Source of the DNA: Cytospora piceicola
Lineage: Eukaryota > Ascomycota > Sordariomycetes > Diaporthales > Cytosporaceae
Direction: 5' to 3'
Assembly (NCBI GenBank): GCA_023375675.1
Contig: JALQBC010000035.1
Location: forward strand, 1 to 64,000
DNA length: 64,000 nucleotides
The notes under the pieces are model-generated. The model searched no databases. It was not told where the DNA came from and worked only from the letters and a program-made list of their open reading frames with translations. Below are positions 56,328 to 64,000 of the stretch, piece by piece. The translations under genes were made by a program, and so were the position numbers. Positions within the stretch are counted from its first letter, which is position 1; every line of letters starts with the position of its first letter.

Positions 56328-57026
56328 ATGATTTTCATCAATTTCTTCTTCCTCCTCGCCGCCGCTGTGGCTGCCGTGGCTGCAATCCCCGATGCCCTCG
56401 GCGGCAACACCGCCCTCGAGCTTCGCGACGACAACGAGTGGAAGTACTGCGGTGTCTTCGCCACTGCTGACCGTGACGGTCTCGAGCGCCTCCGCGACTA
56501 CATAGGCAGCTGCACTTCCCTCGAGAGGGGCGGCTACGGAACCAATTTCACGGTTGAGGGCATCCAGTACACTGATCCCAAACAGAACTCGTCCTGCTTG
56601 GGAATCGGCTGTGACTTGAAGACCTATGCTCAGGTCTGGGTGAGTGAAGCCACTTATCTATCCCACTATATGTACATGTCATTGACCAGGTGACGCCTAC
56701 TAACGCTGTTTGTTCTCTCTAGCTCTGCAATGTAAGAAGGACACCAACCACCTGGGCACCTCCCAAATCCCAAGCCAACGACCTTGAAGTCTTTCTAACC
56801 GCAATCACTGCTACAGGACACCACCGACAACTGGACCAAGAACTGCACCGAGATCGCGTACTGGATGAACCGCATCATCAACGAGTGTTGCACCAATACT
56901 GCGAGCACCGGTGTCTCAGGCCAGTACTTCCTGGGAGATGGGACCAACATTGTCGTTGCTCACGGAGACTGCAAGATTTCCAATCCAGGAGATGTACACA
57001 AAGATGAGGGTCAGTGTCTCGCTTGA
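56328..57026 (+). CDS. Small secreted cysteine-rich protein (candidate effector) with 9-nt microexon
   Basis: Coding parts 56328-56639, 56723-56731 (9 nt) and 56817-57026 (176 residues). Introns 56640-56722 (GTGAGT/CTAG) and 56732-56816 (GTAAGA, branch CTAAC, ACAG). The microexon codes Leu-Cys-Asn, so the junction reads QVW, LCN, DTTDNWTKNC. A clear signal peptide (MIFINFFFLLAAAVAAVAA, cleavage near IPDA) is followed by about 10 Cys in 155 residues (YCG, GSC, SSC, GC, LC, NC, ECC, DC, QC) and NWT/NCT glycosylation sites. No named domain. By size, secretion and Cys content it could be an effector or a host-surface protein. An alternative: the last exon could splice again at GTCAGT (57009) and extend beyond; a G-run near 57043 makes the tail uncertain. 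Confidence 0.72.
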
Positions 57027-58399
57027 TAGGATCAGTCGAGGGGGGGGGGGAGTGGTATCAAGGAATGAAGGTGAGCCTGGAACGAAATCCTGGCCCGTTT
57101 GTCTATGGCTCTATAGGCAATTGGTTGAGCTGGAGTCTTGGACGACGAGAGTGAGGAGGGTCTTTGCCATTCGGGAGCTGAACCTCACCACGCAGAATTC
57201 GACCTAGAAAATTAAAACAGGAATGACTTCTCGTGAAGATTTGAAGAAGCTTATAAGCTCATTTGACATTATCAAGCAGCAAACCGTATTCAATGTTATG
57301 CGTACTGGAAGTCAAAGATACACACACAGCTTGTGATTCTATTCTATCAAGTATAATCTGGACATTACCACTGTCGGGTCTAACCTTACACCCTCATACT
57401 TAAACCTGTATCTTCGACCACCGTTTACACCCCAGCCAAGCCATGATCACGCTCCCCCACCATCATGAAGTATACCCACCATACGCATGTATAACTCATC
57501 AAGCTATATTGGTTTTGTGATAGGGTATATGTCGTCTCAACTGACACACCTTTGCTGAATGTTTCGGGTTGCAATAATCTCGCTTGAAGAGGAAGGTCGG
57601 CCCCACCACATATAGAGGCCTCGCTGCGTCACCATGGAACTTGCCGCCGGCGTAGTACCGAAGCCTTCAATGTTCTGGAAGCAATTCTGGAGGTTCGGAC
57701 ACCGAGCAGGAGCCGCAATCTGCGAGCCTTTGACGAAGCTGACGACTCCTATAAGGGGCTTCTCTGGGAAGGCGAGATGTTGGTCAAATATCATAGGCCA
57801 CTGACCTGCTTTGTTTGGGTGAGATGTTGACGATCTGTAATCATTTGTCCGAATTGCTGAAGTCTTTGGCCCACTTTGAAATGCCTGTGCCTGGAGATCA
57901 GTCAATTTATTTTACAGACCTGGTCGATAAACAACGACTGAGGCTGTCCAGATCCGTTAGCATGATACTGGTCTCTAGAGCCTCACTGAAGTTACGGTGA
58001 ACAACTAGTCGCTGTCATTTACACGAAGAGTATAGTTTGAAGAAAGTGGGCGTACCAAACCTTCAAGTGATATACTTCCATGCCGACCGCCAGCTTTGAA
58101 ATCATGCACACCAGTCTGCACACCTCGATCCCCTGCAACCTATGTGTGGAACCGGACCCGTAAGGGAAGGCGGGGGATGGACATCACGAGAGGACCGAGA
58201 GAGTTACCATGAATAGGGAAATGTTGACCAAAGAGGGTAGGTGAAAAAGGAAATTGCGGCAAGTTGTCGAAGCTAGATCAATGAAGATTGTCAAGATAGG
58301 GGCAGTGGGTAAGTTATTAGAAGAAGCAGCTCCCACTCACCTCTAAATCACTCCTCTGGCTCTTATCCATACGCTTCGTTCAGCCATTCACGGGACAAG
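57027..58399. other. Intergenic region, no gene seen
   Basis: 1.37 kb of mixed composition; the G-run near 57042-57052 is the only notable feature. Sequence before 58400 is CT-rich leader. Confidence 0.55.
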
Positions 58400-60416
58400 A
58401 TGAGGTGCCACTCGCTCCTTGCCCTCACCTCGCTGGCCCTCCTGGGCTCAGCCTCACCCACCTCCCGTCGATCATCCCACATCGTCCACGAGAAGCGGTC
58501 CAGTCCACCGGCGGGATGGCAGGTTCGCGACAGAGTCGACGGGGATGTCAAGGTGCCCCTGCGGATCGGCCTGAAGCAGCGCAACCTGCACCTGGGCGCT
58601 CAGTTCCTGGACGAGGTGTCCAACCCTCGGAGCAGCAAGTATGGCCAGCACTGGACTGCCGATGAGGTTGTCGAGATGTTCAGCCCAAGGTAAGTGGCGA
58701 AGACTCTGTGGTCCTTTTATTTTCGAGATACTGACAGTTGAATATAGCGAGGAGAGTGCTGACGAGGTCGCCTCATGGCTCGCAGACTCGGGCTTCGCCC
58801 CCGAGCGTATCAACCAGCACGCCAACAAGGGCTGGATAGAAGTCAACGACGCCACCGTCGCCGAGATCGAGGATCTCCTCCAGACGGAATACTACGTCTA
58901 CGGACACAAGCATGGCCAGTCACACGTCGCCTGTGACGAATACAGCGTGCCGGCGGACCTAAGCGCAAACCACATCGATGTGATCCTGCCCACGATTCAA
59001 TTTGATGCCCAGCTCAAGAAGAGGCAAAAGCGAGACGACTCCGGCCTGGCGTCACTGGCCGCCAACATCACCGGGTCCCTCCCCAAGCTGGGCAAGAACA
59101 TCGATATACAAGCCATCAGCACCGACCTTTCGGACTGTGATGCGCAGATCACCCCCGACTGTCTCCGCGCTTTGTACAATCTCACCGCCGGCACGCTGAA
59201 CGGGAGTAGCTACGGAATCGTCGAGTATGGATACCAGTCTTATCTCCCAGATGACCTGGACTTGTTCTTTGCCAACTTCTCGAGCGAGCAAGTTGGCGAG
59301 AGGCCATTGCTCGACTCGGTCGACGGAGGAGAGCCTCAGGATCTGCTCCAGACCTTCTCGTTCAATGGCGAGTCCGACCTGGATCTGCAATATGCCATGA
59401 CCCTGTCTTATCCGCAGCAGATCACCCTCTTCCAGGTCGGCGACGATGAGGAGAGTGCATCCTTCAACAACTTCCTCGACGCGATTGATGGGTCTTACTG
59501 TACTTATGACGGTGGCGATGATGCGGATGAGGACGCCACATACCCTGACACCAAGCTCGGTGGATACAAGTACCAGGACTGTGGCAACTACACGGCTCCC
59601 AGTGTTATCTCGACTTCGTATGGCTACAACGAGGCCGACTTGTCGATCTCTTACGCGGAGCGTCAGTGTTACGAGTATATGAAGCTTGGCCTCCAGGGTG
59701 TCACTGTGCTCTACTCGTCCGGTGATGACGGTAAGTCTTCTCCGCCCCAGCTTCTTCACAATCAGATTTACTCACATTTTATTGTAGGTGTCGCTGGCAA
59801 CAGTGACGAGTGCCTTGACGGCGTCCGCTTCAACCCTTCCTTCCCACCCACCTGCCCCTATGTCACAGCCGTCGGAGCCACTCAAATTCCCACTGGCACA
59901 GACATCACCACCGCCATTGCCTCCGGCACTCAGGCCGAGACGGCTTGTGAGACCGTAATCTACTCCGGTGGCGGCTTCAGCAACTACTTCGGCCGTCCAT
60001 CTTACCAGTCCGACGCCGTGGAGTCCTTCCTGACCAACTACCCTCCCTCCTACTCCGCCAGGCGCTACAACACTAGCGAGAGCAGAGCTTATCCAGACGT
60101 GAGCGCTAACGGGGCTAACTTCGTGGTGGCTGTTGACGGTACATTTTCCCTGGTATATGGAACCAGTGCCTCCAGCCCTGTCTTTGGCAGTGTCATTGCC
60201 CTGATCAACAACGAGCTGGTTGCGGCGGGAAAGAGCCCGGTTGGGTTCATCAACCCTACCTTGTACGCCTACCCCGATGTATTGAACGATATTACGGAGG
60301 GCGGCAACCAAGGGTGTGATACGGATGGGTTCGAGTCGGCCACTGGATGGGATCCTGTTACTGGGCTGGGAACGCCTAACTATCAAGCTATGTTGGATCT
60401 GTTTTTGAGCCTGTAG
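58400..60416 (+). CDS. Sedolisin-family serine-carboxyl peptidase (S53, tripeptidyl-peptidase-like)
   Basis: Coding parts 58400-58689, 58748-59730 and 59788-60416 (633 residues). Introns: 58690-58747 (GTAAGT/ATATAG) and 59731-59787 (GTAAGT/TTGTAG); the second is 57 nt, in frame and stop-free. A signal peptide (MRCHSLLALTSLALLGSASP) is followed by a pro-kumamolisin activation domain (about 35-210). The catalytic domain has the S53 Glu/Asp pair in ESDLD, the oxyanion Asp in SSGDDG, the catalytic Ser in YGTSASSP, and the C-terminal calcium site in GWDPVTGLGTPNYQAM. Secreted acid peptidases of this kind cut peptides at low pH during feeding or infection. An acidic insert (GGDDADEDATYPD) interrupts the usual order. 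Family length is typically 550-650. Confidence 0.94.
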
Positions 60417-60991
60417 TAGATACCTACTTAAGTAAGTAACCAGGTATTGTCCATCTCATTGAAATTCCCACAATAATGACAGACACTTCGCTTTGAGGCA
60501 AGGCACCACATGATCGACTTGAAGAGCTCAGTTCCCCCAAAGACAAGGGAGTGGTCGTTTACCTATTTGATTACTGGGAAATGGAAGTTGAAATTGGCTT
60601 AGCTTTGTGTTGATCCACTGCTTGCTGTCCCGTAGCAAAGCCCTCGAATGTAATATTTAAGGAACCCGTTCACCCTGTAGGTGCCTATAATGGGACAAAG
60701 GATGCATTGCAAGGCATTCCTCGGGTCTTGCTCCCGTGCGATTCTTCCCCCTTCTCCAAGATGCTGGGTATCCTTATGTCTTCTAGGCTACATGTCTAAG
60801 TTGGTATGAAGTCCTCAGGTCTCATTGTAATTAGGCTTCGGTGTAATGCCTGCAAGCAGTTGCCTCCTGATGGCTGCCTGGGACCTGGACCGTTGCCTCC
60901 ATACACACATATATATATATTTATGCTGACTTTGCTTGGAAGTTGATCCCTCAAATTCTGTGCTTTCGTACCACCTATCCTGAGTACCACG
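60417..60991. other. Intergenic region
   Basis: 575 bp; contains TACCTACTTAAGTAAGTA directly after the sedolisin stop codon, possibly at the 3' end, and a TATATATATA run near 60908 about 80 bp before the next start. Confidence 0.5.
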
Positions 60992-61867
60992 ATGGAACGC
61001 ATGCCTGACGAGTCTACCACCATGGCTCGGCCATGTGAAGAAGACGACAGTATGGCTCAGCTACCAAACAGCCTCGAGGGCCCGGCTTCCTTCACCAAGT
61101 TCGGCGACTTGCCTACCGAGATTCGCTTCATGGTCTGGAGAGAGGCTGTGATGACTGCGCGCCTCGTCATCTTTGAGCCGCTACCAACAACATCGGCATT
61201 GCAATCAGGACATCTGCCCCCTCTCCTCTACGTCAACAGCGAGAGCCGACGAGTTGCTTCGGAGCACTACACCTTGAGATTCACAATCGAGTTCCGGTTG
61301 ACTATGGGTTATCACCCGCGGCGCAAGACAGAATTCAAAGAGTACCGAAGGAGGATCATCTTGTCGCCCCATGATGTCCTTGCATTCTATGGCATATACA
61401 AGATCAGGTCTTGGAACGACCGGTTCGTGTTCATCACCGGGGTCAAGGCTGCGGACGGATGGTCGAGCGACATCAAACGAGTAGCCCTCCTCGGCAAGAA
61501 CATGTGGGAGAGATATCAGCATCAGCTTGTTCCATTCCTGACTTCCGGCTCAGTTGACCTTGAGGCAGGCCTCGCCATGAATGCAAGAGAAAGGGCTCTC
61601 CTTCCTGCCCACTCACATCGCCTCACGCTTCGGGAATTGTGGTTAGACGCCGACCATGGGGAACTTGATTACAAGGCGGAGGTCTACGTGGAAACTCGAC
61701 TCAAGGAAGCCCAGCGGGTCATCAAGTCTGCTTTCGTGATTTGTGAGGGGGACTTTCAATGTTGGGCGGATTTGTTTCTGGGTACACCAGCTATGTGGAA
61801 ATGCAATAGCGCGACGTGGCATAAGGATAACCCATACCACATCTACGCTTTTGAGTTGACTGACTAG
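60992..61867 (+). CDS. 2EXR-family protein
   Basis: 291 codons, single exon, ATG at 60992 (other in-frame ATGs follow at residues 4 and 11). The diagnostic 2EXR start is FTKFGDLPTEIRFMVWREAV at ~33-52, followed by LLYVNSESRRVASEHYTL at ~80-97. This fungal family has many paralogues of unknown biochemical function and is often found in accessory regions. The rest is ordered but without further motifs. Complete and typical in length. Confidence 0.88.
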   Translation: MERMPDESTTMARPCEEDDSMAQLPNSLEGPASFTKFGDLPTEIRFMVWREAVMTARLVIFEPLPTTSALQSGHLPPLLYVNSESRRVASEHYTLRFTIEFRLTMGYHPRRKTEFKEYRRRIILSPHDVLAFYGIYKIRSWNDRFVFITGVKAADGWSSDIKRVALLGKNMWERYQHQLVPFLTSGSVDLEAGLAMNARERALLPAHSHRLTLRELWLDADHGELDYKAEVYVETRLKEAQRVIKSAFVICEGDFQCWADLFLGTPAMWKCNSATWHKDNPYHIYAFELTD

Positions 61868-62495
61868 GATTTGGAAAAGGAACTTGGAACTAGTATTGAG
61901 ACTGATCATTTACATACTTCTTTTCTACCAAGTTCTGCCTCTACGGCGAACTATAAGGAAGCCGTCAGATATCAATAAACTGGGGTGGGTTTTTTTTTGC
62001 ACAAGTATGTTTGCGACCAGGATATGTATAGAACTGCCATCGCCAAGACCGTATGAATGTTACGACAGCGGCCAGCTCATAGAATAGTGTCAGTGTATCA
62101 GTAGCTTGAGTTGTCGAAAGAATGTGAAGCATTGTGAGCCAAGCCGGACAATAAGTTTCGAGTGACGCAGGCCTGATTGTGCACTGTCATTTTGTCTCGG
62201 ATCTGCTTCCTTGCCTACATTGTGTCCATTGTCCATAGATAGAATAGGCTGAGGCAGCCTTGGAATCCACGGAGTCGAGACAAGGCCAAGATCAACCACA
62301 TCAAAGAACAAAGAACCACTGACAGTCTGTAAAGAGAAAGACTCATGCCGCTCCACAGCCAGGATATAATCACCGAAACTTACCTCTCCGATCTATTTAA
62401 AATGCCTCTTCAACTCCCGACGACGCCGGACAACCCCATCTCTCGCCAACAAAGCAGAAAGACAAACATACCACATTTGCCTCCTCCCAAGAAGA

Positions 62496-63053
62496 ATGTG
62501 TCTCCGCGTCCAGCCCGTCTGCAACGCCTGCGAACACCTCGCAACGACAGAAGAGCTTTTCCCATGCTCCGACTCAGTTTGCAGCTCTGACGAAACCGAG
62601 GTCTTCAAGCGGCCCCTCAGCCGTGTGGAGCTCGTCAACATCGTATGCAGCAACCCCGACTGCAACTTGAACCCGGCCCGCATCGAAAGCCTAAACTCAT
62701 GGCTGCGGAGCAAGGTGTTGACGATGCAGCAGCGGGGACGGCAGCAGTCGCGGGCGAAGAGCTGCTGGGCCCCTGGAAACAAGCTCCCACAGCTAAACCC
62801 CGACAACAGCCTGAGCACGCAGCAGCCGCTACCTTCAATCTTCACAGTTCTGAATAGTGGCTTCTCCAACCCCTTCGCGTCGAACACACCTGCTAGGTCT
62901 TTCACCCCGCTTTCCAATCCTTTTGGCAGTGGTGTCACCAAGGCCGGGGTTGCAAGTCAGTCCTTTTCCCGGTGGAGCAGGAAGGTTACATTGACCGTTG
63001 AAGAAAGCGGGAATATTGGCAGTGCCTCGGGAGGTTGCATGGAATTCAGGTGA
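62496..63053 (+). CDS. Small Cys-containing hypothetical protein
   Basis: 185 codons from ATG 62496 to TGA 63051-63053. The N-terminus has CNACEHLATTEELFPC and SSDETE, with C-x2-C-x2-H spacing that could bind zinc, then CSNPDC. The rest is Ser/Asn/Gln-rich (SNPFASNTPARSFTPLSNPF) and without a domain. The overlapping + frame at 62645 and the minus frames are shadows. It is 630 bp downstream of the 2EXR gene on the same strand; there is no evidence they are linked. Confidence 0.5.
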   Translation: MCLRVQPVCNACEHLATTEELFPCSDSVCSSDETEVFKRPLSRVELVNIVCSNPDCNLNPARIESLNSWLRSKVLTMQQRGRQQSRAKSCWAPGNKLPQLNPDNSLSTQQPLPSIFTVLNSGFSNPFASNTPARSFTPLSNPFGSGVTKAGVASQSFSRWSRKVTLTVEESGNIGSASGGCMEFR

Positions 63054-63443
63054 GGATGGAGGGTTGTTGACGGAGAATATGGTGAGATGGTATAGATAGA
63101 GCCAGAGGTGTTCCTCCGCGGCCCTCCTCCCCTGCAGTGGAATGGAGACCTGGTCATTTTGAAAATATATGTTTGTCCCAGAAGCCTGCCCACATACTCC
63201 CGCAAGATGCATGGTGTTACACGTTTCCCCACACTTTTCCCGTCCATCACCTACCCTAATCAGAGACATCTATGCTCACGTATCCCAAGTGCAAGTCCGT
63301 CTTCCCACCTGCGCCTCTTCCCCTCGTAGGAGATGGTCTATAGTATATCGTTCGTATCGGTACATTCGACACTGCCCGACCAGAACAAAGCAAGATCGTA
63401 CCCGGGACGATGTCTTCTCACTGGTCACTCATCTGTCGGTGGT
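63054..63443. other. Convergent intergenic region
   Basis: 390 bp between two convergent genes; no supportable gene in it. Confidence 0.5.
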
Positions 63444-64000
63444 TTATTTTTTCCTCTGGATGGTCTTCATCGCCATCTCCACCAATCCGTCCTTGGCCTC
63501 ACTGTCCGGGAAATCACGCAGACTGAGGATCGCTTTCTCGATGTAATCCTCGGCCAGAGCTCTCGTCTGCTCAATGCCTTCCGACTCGAGGACCAACTCT
63601 CGCGCCTGTCACATATCTCATGTCAGTATATTAATCCGGCAACCAAGGCGATACATTCGCAGTGTCAAAAACAAAAAGCAAAAAAAGGAGGGAAAACGAG
63701 AAAATACAAGGGATAAAACTTACCCTCACAACGTCCCCGTCGCCGGCGAACTTCCTCCCCACCAGCTCGCCCAGCTCGGGTCTAGTCTTCCAGGCAAACA
63801 GCAGCGGCGCCGTCGCGAGGCCCAGCTCGAGGTCCGCACCGGCCGGCTTGCCCAGGTCCTTGGCGGAGCGGGTGTAGTCCAGCATGTCGTCCACGAGCTG
63901 GAACGCCAGGCCCAGGTTCTTCCCGTAGGCGTAGGCCGCCTCCACGACCTCGGCGCTCGCCCCGCCCAGCAGCGCGGCCGCGCGGCAGCTCTTGGAGATG
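63444..64000 (-). CDS. COQ1: Polyprenyl (trans-isoprenyl) diphosphate synthase, 3' part
   Basis: Coding parts 64000-63724 (continues past the window edge) and 63605-63444; the intron (GTAAGT, TGACAG) joins AGG and GCG as VVRARELV. The visible C-terminal part contains SKSCRAAALLGGA, GLAFQLVDDMLDYT (the second Asp-rich motif), LGKPAGADLELGLATAPLLFAW and ends LVEMAMKTIQRKK. This is the long-chain prenyl diphosphate synthase pattern of COQ1, which makes the ubiquinone side chain in mitochondria. A geranylgeranyl-type synthase is less likely because of the PAGADLELGLAT text. The N-terminal half and the first Asp-rich motif are outside the window. Confidence 0.85.

Overview
The window comes from a filamentous ascomycete (Pezizomycotina; the gene set fits Sordariomycetes best, but I cannot name a genus). 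Evidence: introns of 46-118 nt with GTRAGT-type donors, CTAAC/CTGAC-like branch points and CAG/TAG acceptors; fungal-only protein types (NACHT-ankyrin NLR with a nucleoside-phosphorylase N-terminus, 2EXR protein, PTH11/rhodopsin-like membrane protein, LaeA-like methyltransferase, sedolisin); and a 12 kb AT-rich block with the signature of repeat-induced point mutation (RIP).

Layout. 0-4 kb: decaying accessory material on the minus strand, including a repeat protein whose reading frame ends where CAA became TAA, a second broken frame, and a CorA-like membrane protein. 4.3-7.9 kb: a 1216-codon NLR (phosphorylase-like domain, NACHT, seven near-identical ankyrin repeats). 8.1-20.3 kb: an AT-rich island with simple repeats, hairpins, a pair of 145 bp inverted repeats and, between them, a 10.6 kb RIP-destroyed Ty3/gypsy chromovirus on the minus strand with 239 bp LTRs and a probable 5 bp target duplication. 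20.5-27.3 kb: three paralogous genes whose C-termini share a CHORD-like Cys/His zinc-binding pattern, with an MCR1-type cytochrome b5 reductase among them. 27.7-36 kb: a charged hypothetical gene, two tRNA-Gly genes, and three genes with apparent lesions (short-chain dehydrogenase, F-box/LRR-like gene, metallophosphoesterase), then a 225 bp MITE. 37.9-42.1 kb: LaeA-like methyltransferase, a third tRNA-Gly, a decayed Zn2Cys6 fragment and a rhodopsin-like membrane protein. 44.5-64 kb: ordinary, mostly intact genes: an unrecognised 353-residue protein, the mitochondrial ABC exporter ATM1, an 820-residue acidic/basic protein, a Dal5-type MFS transporter, a small secreted cysteine-rich protein with a 9-nt microexon, a sedolisin, a 2EXR protein, a small Cys protein and the 3' part of a polyprenyl diphosphate synthase (COQ1-like) that runs off the window.

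The contrast matters: the right half holds housekeeping and secretion genes with clean gene models, while the left half mixes a self/non-self type NLR, RIP debris and a CHORD-like gene family. The CHORD-like family is the part that looks least described. Several otherwise good genes carry one-base slips in short homopolymers, so some of the decay could be assembly error.
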